The notes beneath the pieces are model-generated. The model saw nothing but the letters and a program-made list of their open reading frames with translations, was not told the DNA's origin and did not search any database. From Thraustochytrium sp. TN22 (lineage: Eukaryota; Sar; Bigyra; Thraustochytrida; Thraustochytriidae), in contig JABLUY010000141.1 in the NCBI GenBank assembly GCA_013306675.1, positions 1 through 64,000 of the forward strand: 64,000 nt of DNA, given 5' to 3'. Numbering within the stretch: position 1 is the stretch's first letter; each line of letters begins with the position of its first letter. Shown here piece by piece: positions 20,478 to 29,205 of this stretch. The translations under genes and the position numbers were made by a program.

Positions 20478-21296
20478 CTACTTGCGGCTGGCAAGCAGCT
20501 TGCGGAGAAGCAAAACGAGCGCAGCGGCAGCGAGAATGCGAAGCAGCCACTGACGAGGGTCGCGCCCTTGGGACTCGCGCGGCGGCTCCTGCGCAAGGGC
20601 GTCCTCAGACGGTCGCGTGGGGACGTCGGGGCCGACGTGGGCAACGGGGCTGTCCGAACCGCGGCGGCGCTTGTGGTGAACGAGCGCGGTGTCATTGGTG
20701 AGCTCCGTGAACGATATCCTGGGCGAGGAGGCGGTCGAGGACGGGGCTGCGTCAGCCGACGACGAGCGGCCGCCCCGGTCAACCCAGAGTCCGGAGAGGC
20801 TGGCTCCGAGCGCCTGGCCTCCGCGTCCTCCCAGGCCCCGCACAAAGGCGGCCGGGTCACCTGGTCGCGGGCTCCGCGCAGATGCATCGCCGGGAGTGCT
20901 GCCGGAGGACGCGGGCTCGTCCGATGAGTCCTGGCGCTTGACAACGCGTGCGCGAGCCGTGGCGGGCCCTGCGGACATGCCTCGCGTCTGGCGCACGGCG
21001 CCCTCGTCGCCCTCGTCTGCCAGGGCCTTCATGCACGAGATGCAGATGCGCACAGTCTCGTTGGGGAAGGCCGCCAGGTGCGCCCTGAAGGGCGAGCATG
21101 TGGCGCAGAAGATGCGCAGGCACCTGCGGCAGTGGTGCCTGCGCGTGAACACCGAGAACGGCGTCTGGCACGCCAGGCAGACGTCCGTGGCGTCGTCCGG
21201 CATCCAGGTCGTCGCTGGCGCGCCTCCCGCGCGGCCCGCCGCCGCCGCCGCCGGCCGCGCGCGCGCGCCGCGCCGGGGCCCCGCCGCGCCGCTCAT
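20478..21296 (-). CDS. FYVE-finger protein with C-terminal membrane anchor
   Basis: The protein has 272 residues from ATG 21296 (MSGAAGPRRG); the frame extends upstream, but that part is low-complexity Arg/Ala. The FYVE domain spans about residues 28-90, with WMPD (the WxxD lead), CLAC, the PI3P-binding RRHHCRRC signature and the final CISC, so all eight zinc-ligand positions appear filled. FYVE fingers bind phosphatidylinositol 3-phosphate on endosomes. Residues 90-245 are a Ser/Pro-rich disordered linker. Residues about 250-270 form a hydrophobic helix (ILAAAALVLLL) followed by RKLLASRK, a tail-anchor layout. FYVE plus a tail anchor would tether PI3P membranes to a second membrane; that is inference. 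Confidence 0.85.
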   Translation of the reverse strand: MSGAAGPRRGARARPAAAAAGRAGGAPATTWMPDDATDVCLACQTPFSVFTRRHHCRRCLRIFCATCSPFRAHLAAFPNETVRICISCMKALADEGDEGAVRQTRGMSAGPATARARVVKRQDSSDEPASSGSTPGDASARSPRPGDPAAFVRGLGGRGGQALGASLSGLWVDRGGRSSSADAAPSSTASSPRISFTELTNDTALVHHKRRRGSDSPVAHVGPDVPTRPSEDALAQEPPRESQGRDPRQWLLRILAAAALVLLLRKLLASRK

Positions 21297-21986
21297 CCTG
21301 CCCGCCGCCGCACCCGCTCGCCGCCGCCGCCGCCGCGCCGCCGCCGCCGCCGCGCGCGCTTGCGGGTCTGCCCCGCCGCCGCCGGCGGGTAGAAGGACTC
21401 GCCCGGAGAGGGGGACTCGGGCCCGCCCATGCCAGCCGGCGCCGTGGGAGCGGACGGACGCGCGGGCGGGGCGCGGACTCGCGCCCGGAGCGGGCCTCGG
21501 GGCCGCGGGGCCGCGGCCGCGGGCAGCGCGGAGGCAGCCCTGGAGCCCTGGATTGCGCAGTGCGTCACGGTGCCGTGGGCAGGCTGGTCGCGCAGATTGA
21601 GAGCCTCGGTGGCGAGGGAGCCCGGCGGCGTACGCGGAGAACCTCGTGTTGCGCGACATGAACACGGGCATGCACTGCAAGGCTGGATGGACGGGCGATT
21701 GGCGTGGCGAGCAACAGGATGGCGCTGCGGAGCCTGGCTGGGCTCAGACGCGCGGCGCGAGATGCGTGCTGGAGCGGACCGGGATGGACCGTGGAGAACG
21801 CATGTGCAGGCAGGCAAGAAGATGGATGAGTGGTGCAGTGGTCGGCGTCAGTTTAGATCAAGAGGCTACGATAGAGCGTGGCGGGACTTCCTCGAGCTGC
21901 GCTCCGCTGTATGTCTGGTCTGTTTCTCTGCGGCCGGGCATGAAGGGTTGGTCAGCCATGCCAGAGGAGAGTCGCTTGGCAAGTGT
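21297..21986. other. Spacer between FYVE start and APS kinase stop
   Basis: These 690 bp hold the FYVE-gene promoter and the APS kinase 3' flank. The first 250 bp are extreme GC, including G/C triplet runs; the remainder is mixed sequence. No gene signature is seen. Confidence 0.5.
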
Positions 21987-22953
21987 CTACTTCTTGAGGA
22001 TGCCCTTCTCCTGGAGGAACTCGATGGTCTTGGCGCAGGACTCCTCGACGCTGTACTGGTGGGTGGGCAGAACCAGGTCGGGCTTGTCCGGGGCCTCGTA
22101 CGGGTCGTCAATGCCGGTAAAGTTCTTGATCTCGCCGGCGCGGGCCTTCTTGTAGAGGCCCTTGGGGTCGCGCGACTCGGCCACCTCGAGGGGCACGTCG
22201 GCGAAGACCTCAAAGAAGGGGACGCCCATGCGCTCGTGGATCTCGCGCGCCTTCTCGCGGCTGCGCTTGTACGGGCTGATGAAGGAGGTGATGGCGATGA
22301 CGCCGCTGTCCGAGAACAGGGCGGCCACCTCGCCGATGCGGCGCAGGTTCTCCTCGCGGTCCTCCGCGCTAAACCCGAGGCCGGCGTTCAGGCCGAAGCG
22401 GATGTTGTCCTGGGGAGTGAAGCAGCGAAATGTCAGTCAACTCCGTTCCTCCGTCATGTGGCGGAGGGAGAGCCGCGGCGGCGAGCGTCGTCGACTTACA
22501 CCACTGCGATGGGAAGGAGACCAAAAGGGGGAAAGGAGAAGAGAGGAGCACGAGCGCAGGAGTCAGTGAGCCATTCAGAGGTGGTCATTCGGGAAAGGCC
22601 GAGGCCAGCACGTACTCGAGGCGGTAGGCGTGCACGCCCATCTCGAGCAGCTTGTGCTCGAGGGCGGCGCCGACGGTGGACTTGCCACTGCCCGAAAGGC
22701 CGGTGACCCAGAGGGTGGCACCAATGTGGTTGGACTTGAGGAAGTTCTGGCGCTCCTCCTTGGTGAGCAGGGCATCGGACCAGATGACGTTCTCGTTGTG
22801 CTTGGACTTGATGTTGGTGGTGACGTCCTTGTGGCCGGTCTGCGTCTCCTTCTTGACGTCGCTGGACATGCTCATGGCGCCCACGCGGCGGCCGAGGAGA
22901 CCCTCGGTGCGCGCGACGGCGGAGGCGGTCCGGGTGGCGGTCAGCTTGAACAT
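21987..22953 (-). CDS. Adenylylsulfate (APS) kinase, three exons including a 4-nt microexon
   Basis: The enzyme phosphorylates APS to PAPS, the sulfate donor for sulfotransferases. Exons are 22616-22953, 22500-22503 and 21987-22409, joined by introns of 112 and 90 nt; the product has 254 residues. The P-loop GLSGSGKST is at 85-93. Exon 1 ends in the middle of an Asp codon after AYRL; the four bases TGGT complete Asp and add Gly, and exon 3 begins DNIRFGLNAGLGFS, restoring the family motif LDGDNIRFGLN exactly. Then come EDREENLRRIGEVA, TSFISPYKRSRE and GIDDPYE, all typical. The N-terminal 30 residues are Arg/Ser/Ala-rich and may be an organelle-targeting peptide. It is divergent from the 24113 gene. 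Confidence 0.94.
22500..22503 (-). other. 4-nt microexon of APS kinase
   Basis: On the minus strand the order is ATCGCAG, then TGGT, then GTAAGTCG. The acceptor and the strong GTAAGT donor flank only four bases. They supply the third base of Asp113 and all of Gly114. Leaving them out shifts the frame and loses the conserved Gly. Confidence 0.85.
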
Positions 22954-24112
22954 GATCAGGTGCTTGGCGTGCGTGCGTGCGTGTGAGCGGGAAGCTGTGC
23001 GTTTGCCAGGCGGCGCGAGCGTCAGTTCCTGCCATGGCCATGCGCTCAAACGTCACTCCTGCCGGTGTCCGGCAGCACCTCATCTCGTGCGTGCGTCAAC
23101 CGCTGCTGTGCCGTGCGCGGCACGGCGGGGCGAGGCGGGGCGAGGCGAGGCGAGGCGAGGCGAGGCATGGCACGGCACGGCAAGCCGCCGCATGCCAAGC
23201 GACGCCCGGCCGCGCCGAGCAGCCGAGACAAGGCAGGACGAAACGTACCCTAGCTGGCGATGACGATTTTGATTTGCGGCCCTGGCTCGTCGACTCCGTG
23301 CAGTTCGCGGCGCCTGCGCCCAGTCGGCTATACGCCCTCGCGCCAGTCGCCGTCGGCCTTTGCCCGACTTGCGTCCTCCCCTTTTCGCCCTTTTTCGTGG
23401 CCCGTCATCGACTCCTCGATCCCGCCTTTGGCCTCACCGGACCCCGCGCGCCACTTGCTTCCTTCCCTCCTTCCACCCGCCCTGGTCCCGTACTTCGGCG
23501 GGCGGCGCGCGTGCGGCGCGCAGCGGACCCGGGCGGCCGCCCCCGCGCGGAAGCGCGCAGGCGCGAGGCGAGGTAGCAGCGCATCCCAGGCCAGCGGACC
23601 CGGCCGGCGGCGCCCGTGCGAAGCAGCGCGGGGGCGCGGTCCGGTGCGGCGGCGGCGCGGCGGGAGCGACTGGATGCGGCGGCTGCGAGCGGCAGTGGCA
23701 GTGGCAGGCGCCGGGCGGGCTGAGTCTGACTGGCGATAATGACTGGCGGGAGAGAGAGAAAGAGAAAGAGAGAGAGAGAGAGGGAGAGAGAGAGAGAGAG
23801 AGAGAAGCGCGGGGAAGAAGAAGGAGAAGAGGAGGCGGGAGGCGCGGCGAGGCGCCGCGGCGGCGCGCGGCGCAGAGCCGCAGGAGCGTGCGCGGCAGCG
23901 GCGGCGGCGGCGCGGCGGCAGGGCGGCAGGCGCAGCAGCAGCAGCGCAGCGCAGCAGCGGAAGCAGGAAGGCGGCAGGCAGGCAGGCAGGCGCGCCGCGG
24001 CGGCGATCCGAAGGATCCATCCAGGGCGGCTGGCTGCGAATTTTTTGAAAAAAAGAAAGCTACGGCGGTGAGCGCGGCGCGGCAGAACGGGATACGAAGA
24101 GCGGCGGAGAGG
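22954..24112. other. Divergent promoter region with GGCGA and GA repeats
   Basis: These 1159 bp lie between the APS kinase and the 24113 gene, which face apart. They hold a GGCGA/GGCAC pentamer array at 23107-23175 and a (GA)n tract at 23751-23805, then GC triplet runs and an A-rich patch at 24037-24058 just before the 24113 gene. Long antisense frames here are chance frames. Confidence 0.55.
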
Positions 24113-25621
24113 ATGAGCGCGGCGGGAGGCAGCGGCGCGGGCGGCAGCAGCAGCGGCAGCGGGCGCGCCGTGATGCTGGGCGTGGCGGCCAGCGCCGTGC
24201 TGGCGACGGCCGGCGTGCTGTACATGCTGACGCGGCCTGTGGCGAGCAAGAGCAGCGCGGGCAGCGGCGCGGCGGGCGGCGCCGAGGCGGGCAGCGCCGG
24301 CGGCGCGCCCAAGCTGGGCAAGGAGACGATGATCCGCATCTTCGAGCGCATCACTGGTATGATGCAGGTGGTGGTCATGAACCTGGCCGAGCACGAGCAG
24401 AAGCTGCGCGTGTCCATGGAGAGCCACGGGCGCAAGGTGTCGCACGAGGAGATGGAGCAGTACCTCATGACGCAGTTCCGCCAGGCCATGTCTGACGTGG
24501 AGCAGACCGTGTACAGGGAAAACAGCACGACCGAGGAGGAGGTGCGCTACGCCACCAAGTACTACGAGGACGACGAGGACTTCAACAAGACGCTCAACAA
24601 GCTCAAGCGCCTGTTCAAGGCCGTCACGGGCCAGCCGCAGTCGCAGCTGCCTGAGGTCCCAAAAGAGGTCACCATGGAGAAGGTGCTCGTCATCATGGCC
24701 GAGACCATGGATGGCGTCAACATCGTGCTCGAGAGTATCCACACGGAGCTGACGGAGTCGGGCATGTCGCCCGAGTCGCAGCAGTTCAAGGCTGAGCTGC
24801 AGCAGCGCTATTTGGACCGCGTCGGCCGCGTGCGCGCCGAGGTCCACCAGAAGCACGGCATCAGCGAGGTACGTTTGGCGTAGAGGCAGGAGGCGGAGTG
24901 GGGTGGGGAGGAGAGGGGAAGGGGGCGTTGTGTGGTGGCGAGCGGAGCTGGGGCTGGCGCTGGCGCTGGGCCTACGGCTGGCCACGCCGCGCCCCGGCCC
25001 ACACGTACGGACCAGCCCATGGGGATGAAGAGAACGCAATCACACACACACATTTCCATCCGACCGAAGCGTGACGACTTGATTGTTAATTCTGCAATCC
25101 GGACCCATTGAGCCCCGTCGAGTGCCGGCTGGCCGGCCGGCCCTGCGAGCGAGCGCGCGCGACACACATGTACATGGACACGATCCACGCCAGTTGAGTA
25201 TGGTCGAGGCGGTCATCACGTCTCGATCACAATTACTGCGCGTAACAAGAACCTCCTCACAAAAGCCTGCACGGTCACGTTACCTCGACGTCGCGGGTAT
25301 GATCCGGGGAGTACAACCCATGTCGCGTACCGCTGCCGCCGCCGCCGCCACTGCCTCCAGCTGCAGGCTGTTGTTGAAGCCTGAGGCAAACCAATGGGAG
25401 GGAGAAGAGAACAGAGAGCGAGATCGAGGGTTGAAAGCGGGGAAGGAAAAGAGGGCATTGACTGACGCGCTCACGACCTGTTCACTTGGTCGCCACAGGA
25501 TCTTCTGCACGCCGCTGTGCTCAAGTACCAGCAGGTGCCGACGTTTCAGGAGAAGCTCATGGAGATCTCCAACACGCACCGCGCGCGTCTTGAGAAGCTC
25601 GGCTTTCAGGACGCCAACTAG
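24113..25621 (+). CDS. Single-pass membrane protein with helical cytosolic domain, two exons
   Basis: Exon 1 is 24113-24868 and exon 2 is 25499-25621; the 630-nt intron has donor GTACGT and acceptor CCACAG and is phase 0. The product has 292 residues. After a Gly/Ser-rich start, residues about 20-43 form a membrane helix (VMLGVAASAVLATAGVLYML), then a Gly/Ala linker, then a charged, mostly helical domain to the end (ERITGMMQVVVMNLAEHEQK, YYEDDEDFNKTLNKLKRLF). Reading through the intron would stop five codons in (VRLA), so a shorter isoform is possible. No family is recognised. N-terminal anchoring suggests an organelle outer membrane or ER protein, unproven. Confidence 0.75.
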
Positions 25622-26163
25622 GCTTGCTACTGCTATCTCTACTACTACTACACACAGCTTTCTACTTTACAGCGAACTTTGTCAACAATGGCGTCGTAGC
25701 GCGACTCGGAAATATCGCGGATTTGCGGCCCTTGGCTTCGGCGATCACAGCTGCCCGACTTGAAAGTGTACCACTAAGGTGTGAACGGAGATGGCTGGCC
25801 GGGGGCGGCACGCATCTGCCACTGCAGCCGGGCTTTGTTCATCGTGTGCCCCTCCCCCCCCCCCGCTTTGTCCAAACCGTGGTAGGCCCTAGCTAGCTAT
25901 AGTCTTTTACAGTGAGTAGGCCTAGCTCCTCTATTTGTGATCAAGAGAACCAATCTCAGCCTGCGGCCCCGGGGGTACACAGTGAGAAGGGGTCAAGTGG
26001 GCGCGGAGTGCTGCGGACCAGAAGCGGCCGCGCGCGCGGCGCGCGCGACAGTGCGACATGCGTTGCATGCGCTGCCAGGGCATGCGCGTCCGCGCGCGCC
26101 ACCCGGACTCGCAGACCTCCTACTTTGCCAGCAGATCTGCATTGGTCAAGCATCGACGTGAAG
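25622..26163. other. Intergenic spacer
   Basis: These 542 bp contain a CCCTAGCTAGCTATAG run at 25886-25901 and a GTAGGCCTAGCTC motif at 25916-25928. No gene is seen. Confidence 0.45.
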
Positions 26164-26822
26164 ATGACTGCACTGTCTGCCCAGGAGCTGTGGAGCAGCA
26201 GTAGCGGGCCGGACGAGGCGCTCAGGAGGGCGAGCAGCCTCAAGGCGACGACAGTGAAGCAGTTCAAGGAGGAGGGCATCGCGCGGCTGAATGAGCGCGA
26301 GGAACAGCGCCGGCAGCAGCTTGACCAGCTCGAGGAGCGCCGGGGACGGTCCTTTTGGCAAATGGTTCGCTCGCTCATGAGGAGCGGCCAGAGGGGCGAC
26401 GGCGGCGGCGGCGGAGAGCCGTCTGCTCGAGCGCCGGGCAGGCTCAGGCGTGCGTCGGCAGCCAGTATGCAGCTCTTAGATGTGACAGTCCGGGCCGGGA
26501 GCTCGGCGATGCGCATCGCCTTTGAGAGCGTCTCCCGGCGTCGCAACGGCGACCCGCCAGCCGCTGCAGACGCGGAAGAAGAGGCACTCGCTGACGTTGC
26601 GCCCCCAACCTTTGATCTTCATGTCGCGCATGCGGGGCATCATTTTCGTCTTGAAGTGGGCTCGCAGCCGCCGCAGCAGCAGCAGCAGCATCCGCAGCAA
26701 CTTCAGCAACATCAGCAGCATCAGCAACTCCTGCAGCAGCAGCAGCTCTTGCAGCAACAGCAGCTGCAGCAGCAGCAGCTCCTGCAGCAGCAACAATTTC
26801 AGCAGCAACAGCAGCTCCTCCT

Positions 26823-26855
<33 letters not shown>

Positions 26856-26880
26856 GCAGCGATTCGGCCGGCCCTGGTAA
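26164..26880 (+). CDS. Gln-rich low-complexity protein
   Basis: The frame from ATG 26164 (MTALSAQELWSSSSG) gives 238 residues; the frame is open further upstream to 25912 without better support. Residues 1-60 look helical with an Arg/Gln/Glu-rich coiled segment (REEQRRQQLDQLEERRGRSF), followed by WQMVRSLM. The C-terminal third is almost pure Gln broken by Leu and His, from CAG-rich DNA at 26674-26870, ending RFGRPW. No domain is recognised. It could be a transcription-factor-like disordered protein or a chance frame through a CAG tract; the ordered N-terminal part favours a real gene. Confidence 0.5.
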
Positions 26881-27048
26881 AGGAGCCCGGGGGTTATTGC
26901 TGCCTTCAAGCATGGTCCGAGTCCGGCGAGCAGCGCGCGGCTCTTCACTTTGCCAAAGTTGCGGCGATCGTCAACAGAGAAACAAATGATAGGATGATGA
27001 ACAGTACATCGATAGGAGTGAATGAGCCTTTGGGGGGCTTGTCGCAGG

Positions 27049-28077
27049 CTAAGCATCGACCGAACGGTCGCCGCCAAGAATTTCGGCCTTGGCCACGGGG
27101 AGAAGAGTCTCGCCATCGTACATGCTGCTCGCGACGGGAAGGGCTGTGAGGACGCCGGAGGCGCCGCCGGGGCCGCCGCCGTCGGCACCGTCGCTGGACT
27201 TGGCGCTAGCCCTGTTGGCGCGTGCGCGGTGCCAAAAGAAGAAGAAGGCCGCGGCGAGCGCCGAGACGCCGGCCGCCGTGACACCCACTGCCACAGGGAG
27301 CTCGATAGGCGAGGTCGACGAGTCGGTTGAATCGCTGGCCGGAGAGGTCTCCGCAGGCCCGCTTGTCGGCGCTGCGGTCGGCGTTGCGGTCTGCATTTCG
27401 GCGGAAGTTGGGGCTTGCGTGGGAGACAAAGTCGGAGAGGATGTTGGGGAGCAGGTCGCGTCGCCAACCAGCACGCTGACCGAGTCCAGCGATTCGGGAA
27501 GAGCGTCCTCGCAAATCCCGTTTCCCGTAAGGTCCAGCGTGTCCAGCGAGGCGGGAAATGTCAGGGTTGCGCCCAGCGAAGAGAACCTGTTCCTCTGCAG
27601 GCCGCTGCGAGATGGAATGCAGTACGCTTGTCAGTCAGTCTTCAAATTCGTCCAGGCGGCAGCAGCTCGAGATCACAAAACGTACAGGTACGTCAGACTC
27701 GTCAGCGTATCCAGCGACGTCGGCAGCGAACTCAATCGGTTGTCGCCGAGGTACCTGCACAGAAGCAAAGAGTCAGCCCCCCCTCGCGATAAGACACATG
27801 TGGAAGATCCGCGCGCGCGCGCGCTCGCCGAAAAGTGGCACCTACAGGGTGGCAAGGTGAGAGAGGCGCTTAGTTGCGGACGCCGAGGCCAAGGAGTTCA
27901 CAGAGGTGAGTCGGTTGGAGGACATGTCCCTGCAACGAATCTCGGGGCGTCAGAAGCCGTGTGTTGGGGGCGGAGTTGCAAAACGCAATACGTACAGAAA
28001 GGTGAGCTGGTCAAGGGCCGCGATGTTTGAGAAGGGAGTCGTGAGATCGTTCCCCGAAATCGAACTGAACGTCGCGA

Positions 28078-28109
<32 letters not shown>

Positions 28110-29205
28110 GCGTCAGCTTCCGGCGGAACTGGCGCGGGCAGAGGATTCGGACCTACAGATGCTTGAGGGTATCGAGGGCCGAGAACCGAGTTGGGAGGCT
28201 GGAGATACTGTTACCATCCAGGTAGCTGATATCGAGAATCAATGCATCTTGTGTCAGATCGAGCGAACATCCTGGCGATCATTCATGCACCATGCACACC
28301 ACTTACAGCGCCGTGAGAGTCTGCAGCCCGTTCAAGATGGCCGTCGAATCCGAGTTCCCCCAGAGCTGCGAGACATCATTATCCGCGAGCCGTCTGCGGT
28401 CAGGGCACACGCATCGAGTCAGTCGCTGAGAAGAGAAAAACTTCGGTGTGCCTGGCACGGCGCGCCACTCCATTGATGAAAAAGGACTCACAGCTCAACC
28501 ATCGCGCTGAGGGCCACAACTGGCAGCAGCGACGACACATCATTTCCGTTCAGATTGCTGCGGGGCGCGAGAGAAAGCGGGTGAACGCGTGTGCCGGTGC
28601 GTGAGTGAGCTAGCTCGCGAGTCACACAAGGGCGAGCATGTGGTGAGAACCGCCAGCGGTGCAACCTACAGGGAGGTGATCCAGGTAAGGGCTGAGAGCG
28701 CATTGAGACCACTGTCGTCCAGCTCATTGTTCTCAAGGCTCCTGTCTCGCAAAATTTGGTTCGGTTAGCGAGCCGCAGGCAGGCAGGTGGGCAGAAAGAC
28801 TGGCGCGAAGAAATCTCGGTCGCAACCTACAGCGTCTCGAGAGCGGTCAACGACGTAAGCTGCGGCAAAGTAGACATGGTGCCATTGACGAGAGCGCTGT
28901 CATGGGGCCACGTAGGCTCTGTTAGTCTGTGCGCGCCTCGCTATTCGTGCTCGTTCAACGTACAGGCTCGTCAGGTCGGTCCTCAAGGAAGTTGGCAGCG
29001 AGTCATCGCACCCTGTGCAGGTACACGCGTAGGTGGTCTCACTCGCAACCATCAACTCCCCAATGACGCTGGCGGTCTCAAGGCAGGCCGACTCGCAGGC
29101 GCAGGCGGACTGCAGCCCGCGCAGTTCCTTGCCGCACGCCTCGCCCGCCAGCAGCCCCACGGCGAGAGCCGACACGAGCGCGGCGGCGCCCCGCACCATG
29201 GTCAT
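27049..29205 (-). CDS. LRR type I membrane protein, ten exons, one repeat per exon
   Basis: Exons are 28964-29205, 28831-28896, 28670-28741, 28492-28557, 28307-28393, 28157-28225, 27996-28064, 27846-27929, 27686-27754 and 27049-27604. They sum to 1380 nt, 459 residues. All nine introns are phase 2 and split the same Leu codon (CT/N). Exons 2-9 each encode one 22-29-residue leucine-rich repeat (patterns such as LYLDGNSISSLPTRFSALDT and LYLGDNRLSSLPTSLDTLTS). ATG 29205 or 29199 starts a signal peptide, followed by a Cys-rich cap. After the last repeat come a Thr/Ser/Pro stalk, a membrane helix (VAVGVTAAGVSALAAAFFFF) and a short Arg-rich cytosolic tail. No kinase domain. It is probably a cell-surface recognition or adhesion protein. 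Confidence 0.88.

Noticed and set aside
23405-25039. Long minus-strand frame of about 544 codons
   Set aside because: It is antisense to the spliced membrane-protein gene and encodes Leu/Arg/Ala repeats without family motifs; high GC suppresses stop codons.
28897-28963. First AG of the first LRR-gene intron region as acceptor for exon 2
   Set aside because: It gives an in-frame stop within six codons; the next AG restores an LRR in frame.
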